NCBI GenBank assembly: GCA_035704555.1 | Contig: DASSWT010000161.1 | Coordinates: 1 to 23,325, forward strand | Direction of reading: 5' to 3' | DNA length: 23,325 nucleotides | Origin: Saccharospirillum sp035704555 | Lineage (GTDB): Bacteria; Pseudomonadota; Gammaproteobacteria; Pseudomonadales; Natronospirillaceae | Shown here: positions 16,849 to 23,325 of the stretch, piece after piece | Numbering within the stretch: the stretch's first letter is position 1 | How the letters are laid out: each line of letters starts with the position of its first letter | Translations under genes and position numbers: made by a program | The notes under the pieces: model-generated | Told to the model about the DNA's origin: nothing | The model's database searches: none | What the model saw: the letters and a program-made list of their open reading frames with translations, nothing else

Positions 16849-18183
16849 TTATTCCTCTATGACCAGTAGTTCGACTTCAGCAGACACAAAGTCACCCAGA
16901 CCGAAGGCAGCAAACTGCCCGGCACGGCGAATGTCGGCCCAAACAGGGCTGGATTTATCGAGCAGGAAATACTCGCATTCCGACTTGATGCGGATTTTCT
17001 GCGGCAGCCGCTGGGTGTGCTGCAACGGCAAACCAGGCAAGGCATTGGAGACCATGGTTTCTATCTGATCGGGAGCGCCCAGCTTGAAATACTGGGGAAA
17101 GCGGGTAAACCAGGTGGGGTCGGAGCCGCTGTGACGAACCGACAGATAAAAAGTACAGCGGTCGGCCGTTGCTTCCGACAAGGCCGATGATTCATAGCGC
17201 CCGGGTGCAATGCTGGAAAACACCAGGCCATCGGCAGAGCGCTGACGATCCACACCCAGCACTTGCCGTAATGCCGTATTCAGTGACTCGAACGTAGTCG
17301 TCAGTTGATCATGCTGATAACGCACACTCAGGGGCAAGGCATCCGGCATCAGCTGCAGCGCCAGCCTGTCGTGACAACGTACCAGCACTTTGTAGAGTTC
17401 GAAGGGAGTCTGCTGGGGGTGTTGCTCGAACATCCGCAACTCTGCCAATGCAGATACCAGTTCGGCCTGAAGCAGATAGTCGGCCATTTCGGTTGCCGTC
17501 ATGCTGCTCAGATCACCGAGCTTGAGCCGACGTTCCTGAAGGCTGCGGTATTGGGATTGCAACAGGTCGATCAGGTTGGTGACCAGCTGTTTTAGCCGGG
17601 TTATGGAGTCCACTTGCAACAGCGGCGGAATAAAGGTTTCGTCGAGCTGGTATTCGGCATCGTAGCGTCGGGTAACCCGGGCTAACGGCATGGAGACCAT
17701 GTTGTCTTGTGCCTGGAAGTCGGGCTGGAGCTTCAGGTTGGGCCGGGCAAGTAATACTTCCCGGCGACGCCCTGCGTCATAAACATCTTCCAGATCGGAA
17801 TAGTCAGACTTCCAGCCGGTCAGTCGACCATTCACCTCATAACCGGTGATGGTATCGGCCAGGTCATTGCGCGGCAGCATCAGACAGAGGGTCAAGGTAT
17901 CCTGATCGTGCTGGGTCAGATCCATAAATACCGCGCCGTCGGTTTCGCGCCGGTAATCCACCACACGCCCATCCGGCAACAGCGCCTGGCACCGAACCAG
18001 ATCGAGGCGGCCATTGAGCAATGCGGCTTCATCCCAGACCAGCTCCCCCACGCCCCAGCTGTACGGCTGCTGCCAGCGCGAACGCAAATGCTGGGTACGG
18101 AACTGATACTGATCCCAGGCCTGAAAATGCTGCTGGCCCAGAAAAACTCCCTCAGCCCACACTACCTTCCTTAACCCTTTCAT
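16849..18183 (-). CDS. tssK: T6SS baseplate-membrane adaptor TssK
   Basis: TssK trimers link the cytoplasmic baseplate to the TssL/TssM membrane complex and are homologous to phage receptor-binding proteins. The 444-residue product is the standard length and begins with the family hallmark KVVWAEGVFLGQQHFQAWDQY (about 6-26). A shoulder region and a C-terminal domain including CEYFLLDKSSPVWADI follow. The ATG at 18183 follows a GGGAGAAG Shine-Dalgarno. tssL begins 3 nt after its stop. A 160-bp spacer lies between it and tssJ. Confidence 0.97.
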   Translation of the reverse strand: MKGLRKVVWAEGVFLGQQHFQAWDQYQFRTQHLRSRWQQPYSWGVGELVWDEAALLNGRLDLVRCQALLPDGRVVDYRRETDGAVFMDLTQHDQDTLTLCLMLPRNDLADTITGYEVNGRLTGWKSDYSDLEDVYDAGRRREVLLARPNLKLQPDFQAQDNMVSMPLARVTRRYDAEYQLDETFIPPLLQVDSITRLKQLVTNLIDLLQSQYRSLQERRLKLGDLSSMTATEMADYLLQAELVSALAELRMFEQHPQQTPFELYKVLVRCHDRLALQLMPDALPLSVRYQHDQLTTTFESLNTALRQVLGVDRQRSADGLVFSSIAPGRYESSALSEATADRCTFYLSVRHSGSDPTWFTRFPQYFKLGAPDQIETMVSNALPGLPLQHTQRLPQKIRIKSECEYFLLDKSSPVWADIRRAGQFAAFGLGDFVSAEVELLVIEE

Positions 18184-18343
18184 ACTTCTCCCTTTTCATA
18201 CGACACAGCGACCTTCGATTGTCGGCACATCGAAAGCGTCATTATGGGAAGAAAGCCTTCCCGGCCTGGTTTAATTTTCGTTAGCACTGCCCGCGAAAAA
18301 CCTGCTCAATCAGATGGCTCAAGCCCGCGCAGTTCAGATTTTT
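18184..18343. other. tssJ-tssK spacer with two short inverted repeats
   Basis: These 160 bp are non-coding on inspection. TTCGAT (18214-18219) pairs with ATCGAA (18229-18234), and GGGAAG (18246-18251) pairs with CTTCCC (18257-18262). Stems are only 6 bp and neither is followed by a T-tract on the minus strand. A further promoter or mRNA processing site upstream of tssK is possible but unproven. Confidence 0.3.
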
Positions 18344-18802
18344 TTAGCGATACTCAAGCTGAACACTGTTGCCATCAAGCTCCAGGGTCATATTGGTGGA
18401 CGCCTGAATAAAGCCATGATTCACTTTCTTGTTCGCACGCCATTGGCCCTCATCGTTGCGAAAATAGGCAACAACACCGGCGTATTGGGCACGCTCTGCT
18501 TTTTCAATGGATACCGTGCGGGACAGAGAGGGTTCAACGGTTATTTCATGCAGGGAAACCAGCGTATCGGCCAGTATTTGCTCGTCGGCCTTCCACATAT
18601 CGTCGAACTGGGAGCGCTCGAACAGAACAGGATCGGTTAGTTGATAAACGCGCACGACAACGGCGTAGGCATCGCCGGTTTCGTCGACATTGATAGCACT
18701 GGAAGCGTTAACCGAAAAATTCAGTTGAGGTGTTGCACAACCGGCGAGCGTGGCTACCACTACTGCCGCAAACAGCCATGCACCTGCAGACTTGATGAGC
18801 AT
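18344..18802 (-). CDS. tssJ (vasD/lip): T6SS outer-membrane lipoprotein TssJ
   Basis: TssJ is the outer-membrane lipoprotein that binds the TssM periplasmic tip. The 152-residue precursor has a signal peptide ending in the lipobox LAGC, with lipidated Cys22. The +2 residue is Ala, not Asp, consistent with outer-membrane sorting. The mature part has the TssJ transthyretin-like pattern, including VVVRVYQLTDPVLFERSQFDDMW (about 48-70). AAGGAGAG about 7 nt before the ATG is a good Shine-Dalgarno. It is the first gene of the T6SS run here, and transcription would enter from the divergent region to its right. Confidence 0.95.
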   Translation of the reverse strand: MLIKSAGAWLFAAVVVATLAGCATPQLNFSVNASSAINVDETGDAYAVVVRVYQLTDPVLFERSQFDDMWKADEQILADTLVSLHEITVEPSLSRTVSIEKAERAQYAGVVAYFRNDEGQWRANKKVNHGFIQASTNMTLELDGNSVQLEYR

Positions 18803-19114
18803 CCTGGCTCTCCTTTAAGTCATCAATTGCTGTCCTTCAATGGGATGTACCTGCACCTGGCACATCACCTACTACGCCCGGCGGAAAAACAAAACAACCG
18901 CCTGACTGATGCGCACCCTATTATTCTGATCGCAACCTTGCACCTGTTTTTTTAAGCAATTCTTTTTTTTGTGATCGACGTCTACTTTGAGATTTGCGCT
19001 GGCGATGTCATCGGTGGCATTCTCGCTCGCCATGACAAAGGGCGGGCAGTATGCCTGCACGTACTCCGGGCTTCATGGATGCCCGGGAAGGAACCGCTAC
19101 TACAAGGATGCACC
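18803..19114. other. Divergent intergenic region between tssJ and the beta-barrel gene
   Basis: These 312 bp should contain the start of the T6SS transcript (minus) and of the envelope genes (plus). Visible elements are two homopolymeric T runs (18947-18953 and 18963-18970; A-tracts on the minus strand, which could act as an UP element or curved DNA) and a 6-bp hairpin CCGGGC/GCCCGG (19066-19071 with 19081-19086) in the plus-strand leader. I could not find a -35/-10 pair or a sigma-54 site good enough to call. No coding region with a plausible start is seen. Confidence 0.4.
18947..18970. promoter_or_regulatory. Paired A/T tracts upstream of the T6SS operon
   Basis: Seven T and eight T runs lie 9 bp apart, 145-168 bp upstream of the tssJ ATG. 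As A-tracts in the tssJ orientation they resemble an UP element or a nucleoid-protein (H-NS/IHF type) target. No adjacent stem supports a terminator. The function is inference. Confidence 0.25.
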
Positions 19115-19696
19115 ATGCTGAATCGAATTCAGGCACTGCTGTGCCTAGTGTTTTTGTCCGTACCCGCCTGGTCTGTGGAATGGGATCAGGCATTCTTTTC
19201 CGTCGGTGGCTCTACTCTTCTGGCGGCCCAGCGCGACAAGGACGACTATCCATTCGCCGCCGGGCTTACCTTACATGCTGACTATCAGGTACCGGTTTTT
19301 GTCGAAGGGCACACCCGGGCGTACCTGATGGGCGCGCTCGACTGGGCTCGTTTTCGCCCTGATGTCGAAGCATCAATGCATGGCTCCTCATCCTATGCAT
19401 TGAATGCAACCGCGGGTTTGCTGCAGGACATCCAGGTCGGCGACAGGCTGCTGTGGATTGGCGGCGGGCTGGGCCTGCAAAGCTTGCACCGGTTCAATCA
19501 CTATTCCTGGGAGAAGAACGGGACGATCTGGAGCCAAACCCGCTACGGCGACGAACAGGATATGGCGCTGATGCTTCAGACTCAATTGCAGATTCCTGTC
19601 ACCCCCAACATACGCGTCGACACTCAGTTCAACTGGCCGATCAATCGGCCGGGCCTGGTTGCCTTTAGGCTGGGTGCCAGTTTCGAATTCAAGTGA
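19115..19696 (+). CDS. Putative small outer-membrane beta-barrel protein
   Basis: I do not recognise a named family. The 193-residue product has a signal peptide (hydrophobic ALLCLVFLSVPA, likely cleavage near AWS|VEW at residue 20). The mature part alternates polar and aromatic/hydrophobic residues in 8-10-residue strands (for example DYQVPVFVEGHTRAYLMGALDWARF, LLWIGGGLGLQSL, TQLQIPVTPNIRVDTQFNWP) and ends in GASFEFK. That is the pattern of a small 8-stranded outer-membrane barrel. The ATG at 19115 has AAGGA upstream. A longer frame from GTG 18971 lacks a ribosome site and would bury the signal peptide. It is followed 76 bp later by a co-directional lipoprotein gene and is divergent from the T6SS. 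Confidence 0.65.
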   Translation: MLNRIQALLCLVFLSVPAWSVEWDQAFFSVGGSTLLAAQRDKDDYPFAAGLTLHADYQVPVFVEGHTRAYLMGALDWARFRPDVEASMHGSSSYALNATAGLLQDIQVGDRLLWIGGGLGLQSLHRFNHYSWEKNGTIWSQTRYGDEQDMALMLQTQLQIPVTPNIRVDTQFNWPINRPGLVAFRLGASFEFK

Positions 19697-19772
19697 CTGG
19701 TCGGTTCATGTGCCAGCCAGTGATCCAACCCTCTATTGTTCAGCGTTCTCGTTTCATGTTTAAGGAAGAGCC

Positions 19773-21665
19773 ATGAAATCCATACCCTATTTCACCTCGT
19801 TACTGACCATTGTCCCCTTACTGACTGCCTGCGTGGGTGATTACCCTGACCTGCCCGAAAAGTACCAGAACAAGGCACCCAGTATCAGGGGGCTTGAGGC
19901 TGTCAGCCTGACGGAAGGTACTGTCAACCAGGTAGAGTTGATGATCACCGACGATCGCAATGAGGTATCGGAACTCGATATTGAATGGACGATCACAACA
20001 GAACCCAACATCGCGGTAACGGTATCGGCGAACAACAACACGGCCGACATCGACGTTCCCTGGATGGCCGACGACACACTCAAAGCCATGCTCACCGTCA
20101 CAGCAACCGATGCCGAGGGTGAGTCGACCGTCGCCAGCGTTGAGCTTGATGTGCTCAAACAACGGTTACTGGTTGTTCAGGCAGAAAAAGAGCGACAGGG
20201 TGATGGCGACCTTTACCGGGTCGGTTACCCCGACGCCAATCCTCAACGATTAACCGACCCCATTGCCATTAACGAATCGATTGACCGGGTCCGGCTGTCG
20301 CCCAATGGCCAGCGCCTGGCGTTTGTACGCAGCCATAGTAGCGAACCCGATACCCTGCTGCTGGCTGAAACCGACAGTGGTACCAAAACCGAGGTGGCCG
20401 TCGATCTGCAAGCAACAGAAAGCATTAAACAACTGCGCTGGAGCAGCAGTGGCCGCTGGCTTGCAATAGTGACGGCAACCAGTGGCACCAGCCCGGTGTT
20501 TCGATTACAACTGCTGGATACCAATGAAGGCGAGACACCGCGGGAATTAGCATTACCCCTGTTGAATGAAAGCGCCTTTGAATGGAGTGCCGATGAAACC
20601 CAACTCGCCTACCACAACCGGCAAAGCCAGCTTATCTGGCTAAGTCTGGCCGATGAGAGCAACCATACAATCTATAACCCCGCCGACACCGGCGTTGCCG
20701 GTGCCCCACCCTTCGTATGGCACCCGAGTGAGCCGATACTGGCGTATACCGGCGCAGCATCGGCCAACGGCAGCAAGGCAGTCTACGTTGCACAACCTGG
20801 TGAAGGCCCGGTGACGGCTGTACCGGTATCAACCAAGTACGGCACACACGCGGTGTCTCTGTCGCAACTGGCCTGGTCGCCCCAGGGCCAATACCTGAGC
20901 TACCTGGGAGACCTGCAAACCCGTGGCGTGGTCGAGTTGTTTAGTTTTAATTGGGCAGAGTATGCGGCGGGTACTGACGCGGCGACGGCACAGGTTATAG
21001 TCAGCGGCAACCTGGTCAGTGCCGGGGATGTGTCTGCCTATCTCTGGAACCCTGATGAGTCGCGCCTGGCTTATAAGGCGGATCAACTCGCGGACGGCGA
21101 GGTTCATCTGTTTGCATCGGATGTGAACGGCGGTAGCAACCGACAGCTTACCGATGTATCGGGCACCTTTACCGACCTGTTCTGGGGCTGGACAGAGAGC
21201 GGTGAATTACTCTACGGCTACAGCCGGTTTGAAGGTGCCCTGCCCTATCGCATCACACTGCTGATGATTGATGCACAGACGCAGTTGAGCTACCGGGTGC
21301 TGACCGATGCGCTGAGCAGCAGTACAGCCACACAGGCTTTGGGCAACATTCTGTTATCGCCAAACCGCCAGTGGCTGGCAATTCCTTCATTCAGTGCAGC
21401 TACACAGCAAACTGATATTCATGTGCTGCATCTTTCCGATGAACGACTGCAACGGCTGTCTGCCTTGAACAACCACGAAACCGATACCGAATTCGCCTGG
21501 TCGCCCAACAGTGATGGCATCCTGTATCTGACGCTCGATGACAACGACATTGGCCAACGGCTGGTGTTCCAGCCATTGGCGGATCTACCGATTCAGGAAG
21601 AAGGCTCGCTGATGGGGGAGCTGGCACCCAACGGCACTATCCATCAGTTTCAGATAGCCCGATAG
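19773..21665 (+). CDS. Lipoprotein with Ig/cadherin-like domain and TolB-like beta-propeller
   Basis: This is a 630-residue precursor with a signal peptide ending in lipobox LTAC (Cys20). Val at +2 favours outer-membrane sorting. Residues about 36-130 (SIRGLEAVSLTEG... VTATDAEGESTVASVELDV) look like an Ig- or cadherin-type beta sandwich. From about 135 to the end there are eight to nine PD40/TolB-like units with the recurrent [RQ]-x-L-A-[FIY] strand: QRLAFVRS, RWLAIVTA, TQLAYHNR, PILAYTGA, QYLSYLGD, SRLAYKAD, ELLYGYSR, QWLAIPSF, GILYLTLD. These make a propeller. It could be a periplasmic-facing scaffold or binding protein; no enzyme motif is seen. AAGGAAGAG precedes the ATG. It is not TolB itself: it has no TolB N-domain and no tol/pal neighbours. 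Confidence 0.75.
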   Translation: MKSIPYFTSLLTIVPLLTACVGDYPDLPEKYQNKAPSIRGLEAVSLTEGTVNQVELMITDDRNEVSELDIEWTITTEPNIAVTVSANNNTADIDVPWMADDTLKAMLTVTATDAEGESTVASVELDVLKQRLLVVQAEKERQGDGDLYRVGYPDANPQRLTDPIAINESIDRVRLSPNGQRLAFVRSHSSEPDTLLLAETDSGTKTEVAVDLQATESIKQLRWSSSGRWLAIVTATSGTSPVFRLQLLDTNEGETPRELALPLLNESAFEWSADETQLAYHNRQSQLIWLSLADESNHTIYNPADTGVAGAPPFVWHPSEPILAYTGAASANGSKAVYVAQPGEGPVTAVPVSTKYGTHAVSLSQLAWSPQGQYLSYLGDLQTRGVVELFSFNWAEYAAGTDAATAQVIVSGNLVSAGDVSAYLWNPDESRLAYKADQLADGEVHLFASDVNGGSNRQLTDVSGTFTDLFWGWTESGELLYGYSRFEGALPYRITLLMIDAQTQLSYRVLTDALSSSTATQALGNILLSPNRQWLAIPSFSAATQQTDIHVLHLSDERLQRLSALNNHETDTEFAWSPNSDGILYLTLDDNDIGQRLVFQPLADLPIQEEGSLMGELAPNGTIHQFQIAR

Positions 21666-21730
21666 CGTGCTATTCGAGTATTCGGGATTCATTTTTCAAC
21701 GTTCGCAGTAGCCTACATTGCCAGCAACCC

Positions 21731-21843
21731 GCGTCGACTACCCGACAGGCTCATCAAGGGTCGGCGTAAACCCTTCCATGGGGCCTGGACCGCAGCATCC
21801 TTGCTGCGGACCACCCTAGATGAACCTATCGGGCAGTCGACGC
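21731..21843. repeat. 113-bp imperfect palindromic intergenic element
   Basis: The outer arms GCGTCGACTACCCGACAGG (21731-21749) and CCTATCGGGCAGTCGACGC (21825-21843) pair at 17 of 19 positions. Inner arms TCATCAAGGGT (21751-21761) and ACCCTAGATGA (21813-21823) pair at 10 of 11. At the centre CCGCAGCA-TCCT-TGCTGCGG (21790-21809) is a perfect 8-bp hairpin. The nested symmetry, precise ends and site between two converging genes suggest a mobile or REP/MITE-like intergenic repeat, which may also end transcription from both sides. No other copy is in the window. Confidence 0.65.
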
Positions 21844-21853
21844 TAGCCTTTGG

Positions 21854-22081
21854 CTATGCACTTAGGTAAGGCATCGCCGCGAGAATAAACACCAGCGGTA
21901 AAATCAGCAGCGCCGTCGCCACCGGTTGCTGCCTGACTCGCCACACGGCAAAAACAACAGCCAGAGGCGGTATCAGAGTTGCCAGACCCCAGGTAGCGGA
22001 ATGACGCATTGCTTCGACAACAGTCAGGGTGTAGCCAATCAGCATCAGGCTGATGGCCAACAAAAAAACGGTAACCATCAT
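21854..22081 (-). CDS. Small integral membrane protein, coupled to the phosphoribosyltransferase
   Basis: I do not recognise a family. The 75-residue product is almost wholly hydrophobic, with about three membrane helices (roughly residues 2-23, 31-49 and 55-73) and a short basic stretch, WRVRQQP, between the last two. Its ATG overlaps the stop codon of the upstream phosphoribosyltransferase as ATGA (22078-22081), which argues for real translation by coupling. An 82-residue alternative in another frame (to 21843) reads as poor coding sequence and is rejected. The gene ends 10 bp from the palindromic element. Confidence 0.65.
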   Translation of the reverse strand: MMVTVFLLAISLMLIGYTLTVVEAMRHSATWGLATLIPPLAVVFAVWRVRQQPVATALLILPLVFILAAMPYLSA

Positions 22082-22665
22082 GACGGAGCACCCGGTGAAG
22101 TCTTCTGCAGATGCGGGCTCAGAATGCGGTACAACTCAGGGCGGTTTTCGGCTATTTCTTCCACGCTGAGACCTTCCAGCGAGTGGGGGTATTTCAGCCA
22201 GGCTTCTGTTGCATGCAGATAATAGTCCGGTTCACGACCGACTTCATTGCGGCTGGGCTTGTAATACGGCACGGCAACGCGAATGTCGCCCGGCGTGTTT
22301 AACCGGGCGCGCTGTTGTAGCTGGTTGATAATCGCTTCAACGGAACGGCCGGTATCGAACACGTCGTCGACAATCAGCAAAGCGTCCTCGTGAGTTACAT
22401 GCTTAACCAGATAATCCAGACCGTGCACCCGCACCGACCGGCTTTGCTGATCGATGCCGCTGTATGAGGAGGTGCGAATGGCGATGTTATCGGTCGACAC
22501 GCCGTGGTACTCCAGAAATTCCTGAACGGCGATTCCCATGGGCACCCCGCCCCGCCAAACGGCGATCATAAAGGTCGGCCGGAAGCCGGAGTTCAGGATT
22601 TGAGCCCCCAGGCGAAAGGCATCTTCGAGCAGGCCCTGGGCGCTGAGGTATTGTTTTTTAGCCAT
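22078..22665 (-). CDS. Type I phosphoribosyltransferase (purine/HPRT-like)
   Basis: Type I phosphoribosyltransferases transfer the ribose-phosphate of PRPP to a nucleobase, here probably in purine salvage. The 195-residue product has the PRPP-binding loop LLIVDDVFDTGRS (about 96-108) with the acidic pair Asp100-Asp101 and Asp104, the position of the proposed catalytic base in HPRT/XPRT enzymes. An N-terminal VWRGG (36-40) fits the strand-loop that binds pyrophosphate. The C-terminal PDYYLHATEAWLKYPHSLEGLS region resembles the W-x-x-[FY]-P hood motif of COG2236-type enzymes. The exact base (hypoxanthine, guanine or xanthine) cannot be set from sequence. No strong Shine-Dalgarno precedes the ATG. 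Confidence 0.85.
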   Translation of the reverse strand: MAKKQYLSAQGLLEDAFRLGAQILNSGFRPTFMIAVWRGGVPMGIAVQEFLEYHGVSTDNIAIRTSSYSGIDQQSRSVRVHGLDYLVKHVTHEDALLIVDDVFDTGRSVEAIINQLQQRARLNTPGDIRVAVPYYKPSRNEVGREPDYYLHATEAWLKYPHSLEGLSVEEIAENRPELYRILSPHLQKTSPGAPS

Positions 22666-22694
22666 AAGATCGTTAGCTTCACAGGGTGAACCCC

Positions 22695-22700
22695 TATAAT
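22695..22700 (+). promoter_or_regulatory. Candidate -10 of plus-strand phosphoribosyltransferase promoter
   Basis: A perfect TATAAT lies 28 bp upstream of the ATG at 22728. The best -35 at 16-bp spacing is only TTAGCT (22673-22678), so this is a -10-dominated candidate. Confidence 0.4.
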
Positions 22701-22724
22701 CCCATCGACCCGAGCCCCCGGCAA
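22696..22724 (-). promoter_or_regulatory. Candidate promoter of minus-strand phosphoribosyltransferase
   Basis: On the minus strand TTGCCG (22719-22724) and GATTAT (22696-22701) are 17 bp apart, each matching 4 of 6 consensus bases. The -10 covers the same bases as the plus-strand TATAAT, and the -35 lies just before the divergent start codon. Confidence 0.4.
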
Positions 22725-22727
22725 GCC

Positions 22728-23325
22728 ATGACCCAAACGGAAACCCAACGCAACAAACGTTTTCTGGATGAAACCCAACTGATTGAGGATGCCTTTCGTC
22801 TGGGTGTTCAGGTCTATGAAAGTGGCTTTAGACCCAACTTTATTGTCGGACTGTGGCGCGGCGGCAGCACCATCGGCATCTATGTGCAGGAATGCCTGCA
22901 AACGCTGGGCAACAAGACCGACCACATTGCGCTGCGAACCTCATACCGGGGCATGGACCACTATTCCGACATGATCGCCGCCCCGGAAACCCATATCCGG
23001 GTTCATGGCACCCAATACCTGCTCGACAACCTCAATGCTGACGACCGTCTGTTGATCGTCGACGATGTCTTCGGCACCGGCCACAGCGTTCAGGCGGTTC
23101 TGGACCGCCTGAACAAGCACCTGAAACGAAACATGCCCGCCGATACCCGCATCGCCACCCTGTACCAGCGCCCGGCGACGCATCAAACCGAACGCCGACC
23201 CGACTACTGCCTGCACGACACCGACGACTGGCTGGTATTCCCCTATGAAATGACGGGACTCAGTCGTGCAGAAATCGACCAGCACAAAGGCTATCTGTCA
23301 GACATTCTGGATTCGGTAAAGCCGG
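22728..23325 (+). CDS. Second phosphoribosyltransferase, paralogue (runs off right edge)
   Basis: I translated 199 uninterrupted codons from ATG 22728 to the window end. The protein is clearly paralogous to the minus-strand one. LIEDAFRLGVQVYESGFRPNF, GLWRGG (41-46), TDHIALRTSYRGMD and a W-x-x-F-P hood motif (DDWLVFPYEMTGLS) all align with their counterparts. The PRPP loop is LLIVDDVFGTGHS (108-120). Asp112-Asp113 are kept, but Gly116 replaces the Asp that is the proposed general base in HPRT/XPRT enzymes. It has an N-terminal extension of about 12 residues relative to its partner. The Shine-Dalgarno is weak. It may be nearly complete at the edge. Confidence 0.88.
   Translation, partial: MTQTETQRNKRFLDETQLIEDAFRLGVQVYESGFRPNFIVGLWRGGSTIGIYVQECLQTLGNKTDHIALRTSYRGMDHYSDMIAAPETHIRVHGTQYLLDNLNADDRLLIVDDVFGTGHSVQAVLDRLNKHLKRNMPADTRIATLYQRPATHQTERRPDYCLHDTDDWLVFPYEMTGLSRAEIDQHKGYLSDILDSVKP

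Noticed and set aside
18947..18970. Intrinsic terminator at the T runs
   Set aside because: No GC-rich stem precedes the T runs on the plus strand and no plus-strand gene ends there.
18971..19114. N-terminal extension of the beta-barrel gene from a GTG at 18971
   Set aside because: There is no ribosome-binding site, and it would place 48 residues ahead of a clear signal peptide. The ATG at 19115 has AAGGA upstream.
21843..22091. 82-residue ORF overlapping the small membrane protein in another frame
   Set aside because: It is rich in Cys, Arg and His with no membrane pattern. The 75-residue frame has the ATGA coupling and clean hydrophobic helices.

Overview
The window comes from a gammaproteobacterium, probably a marine or halophilic lineage near the Oceanospirillales/Alteromonadales. 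That placement is an impression from moderate-to-high GC, Shine-Dalgarno use and protein flavour, not from a marker gene. About four fifths of it is one type VI secretion system (T6SS) locus read on the minus strand. All 13 core genes are present. In transcription order they are tssJ, tssK, tssL, tssM, tagF, tssA, tssB, tssC, hcp (tssD), tssE, tssF, tssG, clpV (tssH) and vgrG (tssI). vgrG is cut by the left edge of the window.

The T6SS products fit together as the standard contractile injection machine. TssJ-L-M form the envelope-spanning complex, with TagF as accessory regulator. TssK-E-F-G are the baseplate around the VgrG spike. Hcp is the inner tube and TssB-C the contractile sheath. TssA is the assembly cap, and ClpV recycles contracted sheath. 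Genes from tssK to tssA are tightly coupled, with 3-nt gaps, TGATG/ATGA junctions or short overlaps. Longer spacers occur after tssJ (160 bp), after tssC (320 bp) and after hcp (116 bp), and they contain inverted repeats. This suggests hcp has its own expression level or transcript processing. No Fha, PpkA, PppA, TagL, PAAR or dedicated sigma-54 activator gene is in the window.

To the right (18803-19114) is a divergent intergenic region, then two plus-strand genes for envelope proteins. One is a small signal-peptide protein that looks like an outer-membrane beta barrel (19115-19696). The other is a 630-residue lipoprotein with an Ig/cadherin-like N-terminus and TolB-like (PD40) beta-propeller repeats (19773-21665). 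Nothing in the sequence shows that they belong to the T6SS.

The right end (21731-23325) holds a 113-bp palindromic intergenic element, a 75-residue membrane protein on the minus strand translationally coupled (ATGA) to a phosphoribosyltransferase, and a second paralogous phosphoribosyltransferase on the plus strand that runs off the window. The two transferases are head to head, 62 bp apart, with candidate promoters whose -10 hexamers overlap. The plus-strand copy carries Gly where its partner has the usual PRPP-loop Asp.

No tRNA, rRNA, CRISPR array, transposase or integrase was recognised.
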